From NCBI GenBank assembly GCA_024529925.1, contig JAFEUB010000065.1:124001-188000 (forward strand): a stretch of DNA of 64,000 bases. Direction: 5' to 3'. The stretch is from Ophthalmolycus amberensis (taxonomy: Eukaryota; Chordata; Actinopteri; Perciformes; Zoarcidae). Every line of letters begins with the position of its first letter. The stretch's first letter is position 1. A model generated the notes under the pieces. The model saw nothing but the letters and a program-made list of their open reading frames with translations. It was not told where the DNA came from and did not search any database. Position numbers and translations under genes: made by a program. This document shows, piece by piece, positions 11,600-24,003 of the stretch.

Positions 11600-13500
11600 T
11601 GGGCAAGGAAGGCCTGTCAATCAAAAGTGTTGCGTTCAGGTTCAACCCGCCCCTCCCTTTTTTGTGCACTATATTTAATACCATCAGTGGATGTATCTTT
11701 TATTGGGTAATTGAATATAGATTTGTCCTCAATATTGTTTGTGCTGCTACAGTTAAGATTTAATTACAATCCTAACGGGTGAGACTTGCAAGTGCATCTA
11801 GCACATTAGAAATGTACTAAATATTAGTATGATTGCTAAAATCAGGTAAAAACTTGATTAGTCTCTATTGTATCTAGGTCGCCTCCTGAAGATTGACTTA
11901 TTTGTGATTCGTTTTATTTTACTTTACTACATATGGTTTCCCAATAATGTTCTGAATTCATTGGTTTTAGTGGTCTTTGTATAATTTTACCTTTTAAAAC
12001 CGCCCACATTACTAATGTTACTACTATTGCAGTTCAGGGATACATGAGCTGTACATTGTTTTTGTTCGGGTGTGATAAGTATAGGAGATATCTAGTACCC
12101 GGTGGAGGCTGACGACTGTTCATTCAGCATTTTGCCGGTGATGCCACCTGTCGATAATCCGGCTGCAGTAAACACATGAGCTGAGAAGTGGCCTGATGCA
12201 CATTGAATCGGTACTAAGAGGGCTATTCTTGGGCACTACAAGCGATTACTGTACCTCATCAAACATTTATCACCGAGCCATAATTAAGAAACAGCATGGC
12301 TAAAGAGCGCACGGGAGGAAATAATCAAATGCATAAAATAAATACGTCAGTAGTGTGCCTCTGTCTGCTCATCAAAGTCGGTTTGACAGAAATGAAAGCA
12401 GCTGAGGAAGTCACGTCCTCGAGGATGTTTCTGAAAATCGAGAGGTGACGTCGAAAGAAGATGTTTTCATTAAACACACAAATACACTTTTATTTTGATT
12501 AATTCTGATATTCATTGGGGCTCATATTTTTTTTAATGACAGTATTAATCTGTAATATTACATGGGAGAGACATACAAGGACACTGATCTGAGACATAAT
12601 CCATCACATAACATGTCAACATATGCAACAATAATGCTGCTTATGTTTGACAGAACCCGAATCATATAGGATATGCAGTGTGATGCATCTTATCTGTAAA
12701 CTGATTTTCACTCCCTGCTGAATTTACTGTAAAATACAAGCAGGAAACAAATATGAATATATTTTTAAAACGACGCATGTTTTGGAGACGAACGTGTAAA
12801 AAGATGTAGTCTGGTCCTTGTCGTTGTGGTATACTCGCTCATTTAAAAGGCCAGTAGCGCCTCCTTGTGGCCAAGGAGACGAAGGCCCAGTAACAGACTC
12901 TCCACCAGACTAAAATATTCATTAGACGACATTGGATAAATGTTGATGGTTTATTTACACATATGTACAGAATGACCGTAGGAGTGCCATAACAACAACA
13001 TGAGAACATAAATAAGATTCCACTAATTTCTTTCCAAATATTCCAAAATTTGACATTAGGAATTACCTTTAAAAGAGGCCTTAAACACATGCAGTACATA
13101 CACAAGGAAGGATCAAACTCAGATCAAATACATTACATATTGTACAAATAAACATCAATATACAGGGAAGACGTGTGCACACAACTGACTGCTTGGCAGA
13201 GATCACATTCAGTTATTCTACATTTGGGGTGAGACTGTGAGCCAACAACAAGTTTCAGAACCAGCTTCTTGCTGTTCAGACTGTTCTCATTGATGGAATT
13301 GACAAGCTAGGCAACTCGTGGGAAAAAGGGGGGGGGGGGGGATTGTGTGAGCAACACTTGTAACAGGCAACAAAGTGAGACACGTGATGATAAACGTAAC
13401 CAAATTGTGCTGGCAAGCAATGTCTTCCTCTAGGGGGGAGAAAAGCATCAAAGGTGCAGCAACTTCTTGAGCTGTTACCCACGACAGTTGCCCCCAAAAA
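11600..13500. other. AT-rich intergenic DNA; right part may be tmem203 3' UTR
   Basis: No coding exon is recognised. A 14-G run sits at 13,328-13,341. On the minus strand, AATAAA hexamers occur near 13,537 and 13,743, so the tmem203 3' UTR may end around here, roughly 400-650 bases after its stop. Frames such as 13,276-13,605 minus lack recognisable domains. Confidence 0.4.
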
Positions 13501-14168
13501 GGTGTCTGGGGCATTGCAGCCTTTGGGTTTCACCTGTTTATTATATTTACATGTGCACATGTGCATTAAAACATAACTCTGGTATACATTTTCCTCATGG
13601 CTCATTGTCTAACATTGATTGCACAATGTAAAGGCACATCATGTCCCAAATACACATTTACTGCTGACTTTGTATTCCTAACAGCATCGAAAGCGAACAG
13701 CAGTAATCCACCCCGATGTAAAGGGCCTCAGAAAAACAATAATTTTATTGATATTCATTGTCTCGCTACAATTAACTTCCATTCAGTCTTCAAAATCAAC
13801 TCAAGGTTTACTTTAGCAATGGGTACCATTATCATACTATATGTCAAAAAGTTTGGTTCCCTTATTATTCTCATTACAAAATCACGGCGCTGCTATACAA
13901 TAGCCTCCATTCTTCTGGGGAGAGAAATACTGCATTATAACTTAAGCGAGCAGTGTGTTCATTTCGTAGCTTATTAGAAACACCAATGTATAGAAACTCT
14001 ATTCTGGACCAGGAAACGTGAATGAAAAACTGATATTTGTTAATTTAAGTAGCAATGAGCCAAAAGATAAATGACACCATTGTTATGCTTTCAATCTCTA
14101 ATGGCAGCTGAAGATTGCTCTTTGTTCCTGTGTCGTCTGTGATGTGAACAATCACTAACTGCCTCCCC

Positions 14169-14585
14169 TCAGTTGACGCGGCACGCTCGTATCATCAGCA
14201 GCTGAAGCAGGATGAACAGCGGCGAGACGATGAGGCCAAACCACAGGTCCCTGGCTTGCTCCTGCTCCGCCAGCTTCTGGCACAGCAGCACCTCGCACAC
14301 CAGCTTCAGGCTGAGCACCGTCAGCACCCAGAGGAGCCGCAGCACCGCAAGGCGCTTCTCATTCTCCTGGTAGAGCCGGATGGACACGATGGCCGTGAAG
14401 TAGGTGCTGAGGCCATCGGCGGCAAACAGCGGGACAAACACCAACCACCAGCTCAGCGTGGGGGTGAACATGTCAGCTCGCAGGGCGACCAGCATGCTGA
14501 AGACCAGAAAGGCTAGCAGGTGGAGGAAGAGTTCAAAGGTGGCAAAGCCCAGCCACTGGACCAGTTCCCTCAGGGAGAACAGCAT
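14169..14585 (-). CDS. tmem203: Transmembrane protein 203
   Basis: A 138-aa protein, close to the 136 aa of human TMEM203, a small four-pass ER/Golgi/lysosomal membrane protein reported in calcium homeostasis, spermatogenesis and STING signalling. The N-terminus MLFSLRELVQWLGFATFE and C-terminus FILLQLLMIRACRVN match what I recall of the human protein almost exactly, as does FAADGLSTYFT in the middle. Hydrophobic segments lie at about residues 12-35, 44-72, 81-104 and 116-134. An in-frame Met eight codons upstream is rejected because a splice acceptor (TGTCCTCAG) ends two bases before the chosen ATG. The coding region is a single exon, as in mammals. It is divergently oriented to alad. Confidence 0.96.
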   Translation of the reverse strand: MLFSLRELVQWLGFATFELFLHLLAFLVFSMLVALRADMFTPTLSWWLVFVPLFAADGLSTYFTAIVSIRLYQENEKRLAVLRLLWVLTVLSLKLVCEVLLCQKLAEQEQARDLWFGLIVSPLFILLQLLMIRACRVN

Positions 14586-14587
14586 AG

Positions 14588-15331
14588 CTGAGGACAGAAG
14601 GGTCTTCAACCAGGGACGGACTGACTAAGGGCGGCAGAGTCACGCACAAGGCAGCCCACGTTGGGGGCCAAAGTGCCCCAGACTTAGGGGGGCAGAGGGT
14701 GGAGGTGAGAAGTCACTGATTGCGCCTGGGCAGGAACGGTGAGGTACTGCAAAGATGACCCACTTCACTCTTGGCTACATCTTCAAATCCACCCTGAGGA
14801 TGATGATCGGGGGAGGTGATGGCAGGAAGAGCTCCCAGTCTCTGGAAACCCTTCCTTGACCAAGAAAACATAACATTAGTAAAGACGATACAATGTGTTA
14901 CATCTGACAGATCTGATGAAGAAAAACAACTAGACATACACCCACACATTGACTATAACGAGTAGACAGGGCCCAAATCACATCTCACTGTATTAGTAAA
15001 CAGCTAACGTCAGTGAAGATAGGCAGTGACTACAGACATCTTTCTCCATTATTTCATCCCGTTGTCAGTTCAATATTTAGACTGAATAACCTCAGTTAGA
15101 AACCGGCTGATAATAGTAGATAGAGTTTGAAATGACACGTAGTGCTATAGTAACGTTACAGATGAAGTCGAGCTACAATTACGTCGATGATACAGACTGT
15201 AGCCGATCCTTGCACTACAACGGAAGCTAACCACAGACAGTCAGATGTCATACAGGCTATTTAATAACCAATAAAACGCACGCATTGAATGGTACGAAAT
15301 GTATTGTACTGTGACTAAACATTACTTTACC
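14588..15331 (-). other. Probable 5'-UTR intron of tmem203
   Basis: On the minus strand, a polypyrimidine tract and CAG at 14,590-14,588 give a convincing acceptor two bases before the tmem203 ATG. A plausible matching donor is GTAAAG (minus strand, about 15,330-15,325), after a short non-coding exon to its right. A mutated hAT-like terminus (GGGACGGACTG, near 14,614) may lie just inside the acceptor. Confidence 0.5.
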
Positions 15332-15791
15332 TAATAACAAACAGGCGTTTTCTTCTCCATCCAGCTGGAAGCCAAACTGTCAGTACACAAAGCTATCAAA
15401 CCATTAGCATCGTAGCTTCGTTTATTCTCGCCTTCTGGGAAATATCGCGAGACGAGTAAATTCAGATTGTACGGGAGCCGAAAGGACTGATTTAGTTTTT
15501 GGTCAATTCGCAATTATTTTACAGTTATGTTATCCGTTTGTGTTCCAACAGTTCCACCTGTAACAATCACCCAGTGCTGTATGTTTTCTGTTGCATTTAG
15601 TTATAATAAAAATGTAATAATTTCTATTTGAATGGTTTCTGTATTAGGTCCGGTTTAATACAAATAGTACTCCAGTCACTAGGTGGCGGTAGTGCACCAT
15701 CACGTCGCCCGCGAACCGTTGGACAAAACCAAAGAAGAGACACTGGGACTTGACTGAAGTGTGGAGAAGTCGCGGACTGTCGTTATCACAG
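15332..15791. promoter_or_regulatory. Divergent tmem203 / alad promoter with first non-coding exons
   Basis: The two transcription units start back to back here. TCGCGAGA at 15,445-15,452 is eight of the ten bases of the TCTCGCGAGA element bound by BANP in housekeeping promoters. CACTAGGTGGCGG at 15,677-15,689 matches the CTCF core, although the same string is also frequent in dispersed fish sequence. The alad non-coding exon ends at 15,791 with a strong donor, CACAG|GTAAGT. No TATA box is obvious. Exact start sites are unknown. Confidence 0.55.
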
Positions 15792-16661
15792 GTAAGTACA
15801 CCGACTTTTTGTAGAATTTATGCAGTTTTTATTCACATTTTTGGATTGTAATATTACAGATTCAACACATTATTTGCTGTTGGTCGTGGCTGTAACAGTC
15901 TCCGTACATTGTACTTGTAGTATGAAGGAGTTTTGCCAGCCAAGGTGACAAACGACATGCAATAGTAACTTCGCCTTCTTCTGGTTAAATAGCTCACGAG
16001 CACACAGGCAAGGAAACTGTCTGAAAACACACATGTGCCTGTTGGCAGATAAACAATCTGTAGTGTGTTTCAATCCCTGTCTAATTAAAGCTCACTGCTC
16101 CATGCATGCTCTGTATGTCATCTTAAAGTTGCAGTTTGGCATTTTCTGCATCCACTTTGCGTCATATCCAAGGTCATAAATGTAAGAGAATTATGTTATT
16201 GCAGTGAGGGTTAGATTTAGAGGATATCATGTCAGCAATGCAGGTCCTGATATGTCCACACGATAGAAATTATATTATTTGATAATTGCCCAGCCGTATG
16301 GTCCCTTATATGAAATGTATTCACAATTCAATAACATTATCTTTGGCCTGCTGTGAAAGAATGTAATATAATGCCATGAGTGCTGAGAAAATGCATGTGC
16401 ATAAGGGGGAGAGGGGGGGATAAAAGCCCATTAAGATAAAAGGTTCCTATTTAATAGGGTTTGAAGACCTGCTTACTCTGCAGTGAGAAAGTACAAAGCC
16501 AAGCTGCTGTTTAGAGAAGCAGCATCACGCATGCCTGCTCAGTTTTAATGGTGACTGAGCCGAGGTGAAGTGTGAGAGCGGTATTGTGACAAACCTGACC
16601 TCTTCCCCGTGTTACCCTCTGTGTGTTATCACTGATGGCCTCTCTCTGTCTCAGAGTAAAG

Positions 16662-19600
16662 ATGCAGACACCGGCGGAGTCCATCATCCACAGCGGCTAT
16701 TTCCATCCAACGCTCCGATACTGGCAGACCTGCGCCACCGATATAAGACCTGACAATCTCATCTACCCGATCTTCATCACGTAAATGAAATCCCTACAAA
16801 TATTTCCAAATTCCAATCGCATGAAAAGGCAAAATAACAAATGTAAAGGAGTTTGACTGATGAGATCCGGGGTCAACAACCATGGATTATTTTTTTCCCC
16901 ACAAGGAATTGGATATAGTACAATATTTTTATGTCAAGCTTAAATGGACTATGTGTCATCTTGGTTCTTTGTCACTTTCTCCTACAGAGACAGTGCAGAT
17001 GCCGTGGAGCCCATTGGCAGCCTGCCGGGACAGGCCAGGTAAGAGCAACGACTCCTATCATAGCCATCCCAAAGCTGCAGTCTCTTACAACAAAGCACCT
17101 GCTTTTGTGAGCAACCACAAGGAAAACAACTGTCTGCAGGGGGGGATTAAAGTCGTAATTTAAACAATAATCACATGACACACACACATAGTGTCACCCT
17201 GCAGCTGTGAACCCACTGAGGGTGTTGTCTTCAGATAACAGTAGTCAGGCAGGGTGGACCCGGAGCCAACCCCTGGACCTGGACCAAGATAAGAAAATAA
17301 TCCGTTAGACTTTTGTTTCTCACACAACAAACTGCAAACCCGCCTTCGCTTTTTGTGACCTGAATCACAAAACACAGGGACTTAACTACACACAGTTCTC
17401 TTCGTCTATGTTTTGAAATGTAACATTTTCTGTCAATATGTATTGTAATGTAGTTTCTTGCTTTGAATAAAACTTGATAAGGAAGATTGTTTTCAGACAT
17501 TCCCTGAAAGGCCCCTTTACGTTCTTATTATAATATGTATCCCCGTCCATAGATACGGGGTGAACAAGCTGGAGGGAATGTTGCGGCCGCTTGTGGAGAA
17601 CGGCTTGAAATGTGTGCTGATCTTTGGTGTGCCTGCAAATATAGAAAAGGTATGTAAAACTAAAAGGTGTGGGGGGGGAAAAAACACATTGAGTACTCCA
17701 ACTGAAATGTGTTTTTGGGCCTTGTTTGCTTTTGCTCAACAGTCATCTGAAAGTAGTTCAATTAAACAGTAATAGGAATGTGGTCCCGCAGTCTTGATTG
17801 CCCTTTTTATTGCCAAATCAATCTTTTTCTATTTTTCTTGAATAAATGTTTGGCTTTCTAATTCCATGTCAATTGAACTCAAAGCAACAATATAAGGCCT
17901 TTCAAATCATTCAATTGCAATGAATTAGGGCTGTGTAGTAGCAAGAATCTGGCAAGACAATATGTATCACGAGGTGGGTTATGATTCAATATATAATATA
18001 CAAATCAGATTTAGTGTAAAGAACATGCCACCATATGCATAGAATCTGAACAATCACAACAGTGCGATCTGCATTAATCACAGTCTCTGTAACATCCAAC
18101 ATCACAGCACTACTTCCTTACTACTACTACAATATTTCATAAAAATACAATATGTGGACATTTGGTGAGGGGCTGTTTTTCATGGTTTTTGCTTGGCACG
18201 GTGTAGAATAACTTGACTGGCCTGCCCAGCGTCAGTGTTGGACCGCACCAATGCTCTTGTGATGGGAGCAAATCCCTGAAAACCCTGTTTACAAGCAGAC
18301 TGATGTCCAGGGTTATTGTTAGACGATCTGAGTGGAAGCAAACCTGCTTCTTCACGCTCGATCACACACTGTGGTCTCGTCTCTTCCCCCTTCAGGACGA
18401 CAGGGGTTCAGGCGCCGACACGGACGACACGCCGGCTGTACTGGCGGTGAAGAAGATCAGATCTTTGTTCCCGGAGCTGCTGGTGGCGTGCGACGTCTGC
18501 TTGTGTCCCTACACCTCGCACGGACACTGTGGTCGGTGTCTTCGATGGCGACTCGCCTTCTGTTTATTTAACTTACAGAGCAGCGTGACGAGAAGAGAAA
18601 TAATGCGCACGTATTTTTCCTGCAGGTATCCTGAACGATGACGGTACTCTGAACAATGACGCCAGCTGTCTGCGTCTGGCGGAAGTGTCTCTGGCCTACG
18701 CCCGAGCTGGTAAATCCTGTTTCTCAAGACAAGAATGTCTCCACTTCAGGAACAAACATCAAGACATTTTTTTTAATTTTACTAATTAAATTCCAAACGG
18801 ACATAGCTTCTTAAAGCTGACGTCATCCTATAGTGACTGACTATAATCGTGTTGCCTTGCTCTGCAGGCTGTCACATCATCGCTCCCTCTGATATGATGG
18901 ATGGAAGAGTCAGAGCCATAAAACATGCCCTGATATCTAATGGTATGGGAAACAAGGTAATGGACCTAAAATCCCTACAGTTTGAAGAAAGATGCACGTA
19001 GAAGCTCAATGGCATACCTCAATGGAAGTGATCATGGTCCCACAAAAGCTCAAGAGGAGCCGTAAATCCTTAAAAACAGTAATGAAAAATGAAAAAGTCA
19101 AAATTAACTACAGTCATCATTGTAATGAAGGAACGTGTCCCCCAGAGCAACAGTGTGGCTCATTTTAATAATACTACTACAATGGAGCTCTGTGGCACAT
19201 AGGAATACAATATAGTAGGCATTGATACACAATACTTGTTCGTAGGATACATTCATTGTTGGTGATAGTTTCTTTGAATCTTTTTTCTCCTCCAGGCTTC
19301 AGTGCTGAGCTACAGTGCAAAGTTTGCCTCTTGTTATTACGGCCCGTTTAGGTAAGGAGGCGCTTTAAGATGGAGTGTAAACAGATGAGTGGAACAGCTC
19401 TGTGGAGTGACACTAGACTGAAGCTTCCTGCTGTGCTTGTATACAGAGATGCTGCACAGTCCAAACCCGCGTTTGGGGACAGGCGATGCTACCAGTTGCC
19501 TCCCGGAGCGAGAGGACTCGCCCTTCGGGCCGTGGTAAGCGTGTTTGCGCGTGAACATTCGGGGTTGTCGGGTGTTGAAGCGGTCGTCTCACCGTTGGTT

Positions 19601-20577
19601 CTGCGCTGCAGGAGCGAGACGTGAGAGAGGGAGCTGATATGCTGATGGTGAAACCTGGTCTGCCTTATCTGGACATCGTGAGAGAAGTCAAGGACAAGGT
19701 ATGTAACCAGTTATGGGTCAATGAAGAACAATGTCGGTGTGGTGCATTTTGGGAAACGCGTTCGGTTGCTTTAAAACACAGAAGACATTTATTCATCCGT
19801 GCATCATTTTGGATATATTGTGTCTTTTGAGGAAGTTTCCACGTTGCGATTGATCTTTGTTTTCCCTCTCGCGTCGCTCCTCAGTTCCCGACTCACCCCC
19901 TGGCGGTGTACAACGTGTCGGGGGAGTTTGCCATGATGTGGCATGGAGCGCAGGCCGGAGCGTTCGACCTGCGGGCCGCCGTGATGGAGGCCATGACCGC
20001 CTTCCGCAGGGCAGGTGAGAGGGGAGGAGACGGGGGAGTTGACGCTCACATCACCTGAACAAAGACCGTGTCCACACTAAACTGCCTGTTTAGATTCAGT
20101 CGGCTCAAGGTCTCCTATTGCTTGAAATGAACTAGGTCGTAGGACATCTCGTACTACTACTACTGTACGTCTTCAGACAAAAGAGTTTGTGGTTGTTGTT
20201 TATTGTCACCCTTCAAAGGTGGAGGGAAAAGCCTGCCTCTCCTTGAAGGCATGAAGGCATTCAGCGTTTAACATGAAAAATGTGACGCAAGTAGTTTCAG
20301 TATGTAAGGAATGGAAAAAAACAAGTAGCAGTATGTGTTCATTATTTCTTACTTAGGGACACGGGTATCTAAAAAGTGCAACAAAACTATTTTGTCCCCA
20401 AATATGGATACATGTAACTGTAAATTGATGTCACTTTGAATCAGTATCTGTTCAGCTCTCGATGTAATCTGACTTTGTGCATTTTGTTTGTTTTGTTTCT
20501 CCTTGCTCTGTGATGCAGGCGCTGACATCATCATCACCTATTACACACCTCAGCTGCTCAGCTGGCTGAAGGAGTAA
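16662..20577 (+). CDS. alad: Delta-aminolevulinic acid dehydratase (porphobilinogen synthase)
   Basis: ALAD (EC 4.2.1.24) condenses two 5-aminolevulinates to porphobilinogen, the second step of heme synthesis, as a cytosolic homo-octamer. Coding exons: 16662-16780, 16988-17038, 17553-17649, 18396-18531, 18626-18709, 18868-18956, 19296-19351, 19447-19534, 19612-19698, 19885-20014 and 20519-20577. Together they give 996 nt, in frame throughout, 331 aa (human 330). It starts MQTPAESIIHSGYFHP. The zinc cysteines 124, 126 and 134 lie in CDVCLCPYTSHGHC. The Schiff-base lysines are Lys201 (SYSAKFASC) and Lys254 (MLMVKPG), each two above human numbering. The end, ADIIITYYTPQLLSWLKE, is the family C-terminus. 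All introns are GT-AG; the donor after exon 18396-18531 is weak (GTCGGT). No catalytic residue is missing, so the enzyme should be functional. Confidence 0.97.
17926..18005 (+). repeat. Possible fragment of the 'AGGGCTG' AT-rich repeat
   Basis: Within an alad intron, TTAGGGCTGTGTAGTAGCAAG leads into an ATATAATATA-rich stretch. It resembles, in opposite orientation, the fragment at 6,075-6,156. Strongly diverged; class not determined. Confidence 0.3.
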
Positions 20578-21036
20578 AGAAAGAAGATCTGAGGCTACAG
20601 GATGGCAAACACAGAGACGGACCGACAGACGTAAAGAACAAACCTGCAGTTAACTCAGTCACGCTAATATGAAAACAAGCAACCTGTTTAATTTTTGGCC
20701 TTTATTTTACTTTTCCTCTTCAGTTTTGTGGCAGTTCACATATCAGTACGTTCATCTGTTCAGCAGAGATTATTTTTGAAACAAAATCAAAGTAATATTT
20801 CTGTTTTTTTACGCTTTTGAAGGGCTAACATGAGAATCTAAAAGCTGACAATCTTGTTGGTGTTTTCTATCAGGAAATGTCCGCCGTGTGTCACTGGGAT
20901 CAGCATTAAATGAACGCAGTCGTCTCTCTCAACTGTATGTGTGTGAGTCATGGGAACACAAATGTCTGATATGATGATATATACGTTGCTGCCTCAGCTT
21001 AAGCACTGTTATTTCCTACGTTTTTTTACCAGAGGG

Positions 21037-21042
21037 AATAAA
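21037..21042 (+). terminator. alad polyadenylation signal
   Basis: An AATAAA hexamer 460 bases after the alad stop, followed by a GT repeat near 21,069-21,083 that can serve as a downstream GU-rich element. This gives a 3' UTR of about 0.48 kb. No better hexamer lies nearer the stop. Confidence 0.7.
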
Positions 21043-23307
21043 ATCATTCATTCAGAGCTACAACAGGTGTGTGTGTGTGTGTATGTTCTTTTTTATGTTG
21101 ATGCATGTTGAGTAATGCACCACCTCTTCACTCTTTTCAACAAGCTTACCAACAATATTAACAACTTATTTTCACTTCCTGTCTCTTACGCAGCATCATA
21201 AACAGCAGTTTTAACAGCCTGAATGTCATTTTGTCGGAGTTCTTGATACTCCTCTTGTTCTTTAAGTAAGAAAGGAAATGTTCAAATGTTTGCTGCTGTG
21301 CATGTCTAGGGCTGATTATATTCCATGAAGTGGAGCGGAAACAGTATTTCCTATTTGATGCTGTTTTATTGTCCACCTGCTATATTTTCAGTGACGTACA
21401 GGAAATATTCACTCTTACAGATTGACTACGATTAAGTATTAATAATGTGTAATAATTAAAATACGACGGTGCTATTTTAACACACGATAATGTTATAACG
21501 TCCTGTATTCAAATACACTTGTCTATATACCTCTTCCAGGTATGGTATCTACTTATAAGTATGTTAAACAAATACGTCTTGTATGTTTAGATTTTCAGTT
21601 GTTATTTAAAAGATTTAAGTATACCCAAATTACATGCAAAACGTTTACTATTTATACAAAAAAAAGTGGAGTTGGATATAATACTTATTGTTTCAAAATA
21701 ACATGGGCAATTCAATATTTAAGGTATACTACATAAATGTATGTACATTAAGTACAATTGTAGTTTAAAATACTTAAATTAATATTCACATTTTAGTCTT
21801 GTAAAAGTAAATGCAATTTAATATGTTTTTAAAGTGTAGTGCTGCCCTCGTTTTGTAAAACAAAAAAATAAATGTATACATAAAGATAAATGTAAGTCAA
21901 ATTTAAGATTTGTATTTTTTAATTTTGATGGGATTATTTTTTCTGTATGCACTCCCACACTATGTGTGGAACATGTCTGTGTTGATCACAGTAAAATGAC
22001 TCATTGCTAAACTAAATGAGTTATCAAGGTGGATGCTTTTGCAGTGCTGACATCTGAAGTGTTCTACAAAAGCTCTAGTACGATGAGTCATTCATGTCTC
22101 ATTCAAGGTGCTACTGTGTGGGCACAGCTGGACAGAACAATAAACACATAGGAGTCGATGCTGCAGCATCCAGGCACACGTGCTCTTTAAATGGACTACA
22201 TGTTGCTGAATGCTGCAGGGGATGTCCTGTCAGATTCTTATTCCTGGCACTGAGCAGAGCGCTGACCTCTCTGAAGACATGCATGTGCACAGACTGTGTG
22301 TGGGACAAAAGTCATTTTAGTCCTAACTTGAGTGTAACACCTGTGCTTTCGCTGGTGTGACAAAATGTTTGCTGTAAAGAGATCCATTTGCAGGAGATGC
22401 TTTTAAACCTATTGTTTTGGTGTGAGTTGCATTGTTTTGGTATCAGCCTTAGAGATGTCTGCCTTCTCTTCAATATAATATAACTAGATGACACTTGGCT
22501 TGTGGTGTTCAAAGCGCCAAAAAAATACATTTGAAAAACTCAATGGTGCGTTGAGCTGCGACTCAATGTCTCTTTCCTTTCTAGAAACTAGTTCAAGTGC
22601 CATCAAGTTCCATTATATTGGAGAGAAGGCAAACATCTCTAGGCCGACACCAAAAAAAAAAATCTAGATTGATTAACTAGCACTACAGGCAAGAGGAAAA
22701 ATACAGTTTTTGATTTTGATTGTATTTTCTGGAGACTGAATCCTGTCAGCTACTGATGGAATTCTCCACCAAGGTCCACTCCAGACATGTTGTAGTGCAA
22801 AATACACACTGCTATGAATAAAATCTTAAAATACCTGAAATTCTTGAAATTAAGATACATTTGGACCACAATGGCCTCTCAACCAGTTGTGATGTCACAA
22901 AGTCACGCTACAGTCTCTTTTAAGGTTTAAGGTGAGGACAGAGAAACCTCTTCAGCAGGTCGAACGTCAGAACAGACTTCTAGTGTCAAAACATCTGCAC
23001 AGTGAGGGTCAAACATCCAACTAATCCAACAATAAGCAAAGAGAGACTTTAACTTTCCCTTGAGCCATCATCCACTCACAGGTCAGCAGGAGGAGCAGTT
23101 CAGTCACTCTGATTGGTGCGCTGCCACGCGTGTCACTCAAGTCAACAACCAATCTACAGCGCAATCAACAGTTAGCCACTTATTTAATACATGAGATGAC
23201 ACCTATAATCTCAATTAAATCCAACCGACAAAAACCCCAATCAAACCCATTAAAAGCTGCACGTGCGTGGCTCTCTAAAATAATCCCCAATTGTTTAGCA
23301 GTAATCA

Positions 23308-23420
23308 GGGGCGGACTGGGGGTAAAAAGTGGCCCGGGAGTTACTGTCAGACCGGCCCACTCAGCACGGCGCGTTGCCCACTCAATGCATCGCACGTATC
23401 GACCAGTCAGTGGCCTACTT
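23308..23420 (+). mobile_element. Terminus of a DNA transposon (hAT-like)
   Basis: Begins CAGGGGCGGACTGGGGG and continues with GGCCCGGGAG and ACCGGCCCAC, a pattern I associate with the terminal part of abundant fish hAT-type elements. I found no matching inverted end within the next kilobase, so the copy is truncated or rearranged. Confidence 0.45.
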
Positions 23421-23845
23421 GGAAAAATACCCATACACTTAACATTATTTTGGATGATTACAAAGAAATTACATCATATGTTTTTTTTTATAACATTTGG
23501 ATCCACAAATTTGCCTGGATGCACACATTGAATAAAATAATACTCGCTATTGTAACACTCCAAGGTAGGTATAGCTTGCTGGATGAATATGCTGAACTCT
23601 GGGCTAGTATCAGATGGTTATACGCAGTGGAGCTGGTGGAACATGTTCTAGGTCGGGCTGTGCCACATCCAATCAATTTCAGCAAACATCCCAGAATGGT
23701 TTAATGCAAAACCATTAAGGTATCAAACAGGTATTACTACTTTACAGTTAAATATTTAACTTTTATTCCAACATGAAAAAAAGCAGTAAATAACACTTTG
23801 ACAAACACGTCAGGACATCTTATTTGTGTCACCCACACAGGGAAT

Positions 23846-24003
23846 TCAGTATAATATAATATATATAAATCATATAATAATATGCTGTATAATATAACAA
23901 TATAATAATATATCATATAACAATAAAATAATATATATATATATCATATAATAATATTCACTATAATATAAAACACACACACACACACACACATATATAT
24001 AAT
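23846..24003. repeat. AT-rich and (AC)n microsatellite cluster
   Basis: Runs of TATAATATAAT and ATATATCATATAATAATA followed by about 12 AC units (23,972-23,993) and a short TA run. It can fold on itself and is probably length-variable. Confidence 0.85.

Noticed and set aside
14586..14609. Upstream Met extending tmem203 by eight residues
   Set aside because: These bases lie upstream of a strong splice acceptor and are almost certainly intronic; the conserved protein starts MLFSLREL.
23291..23704. 137-codon plus-strand open frame
   Set aside because: Begins inside a transposon terminus and has no recognisable transposase motif.
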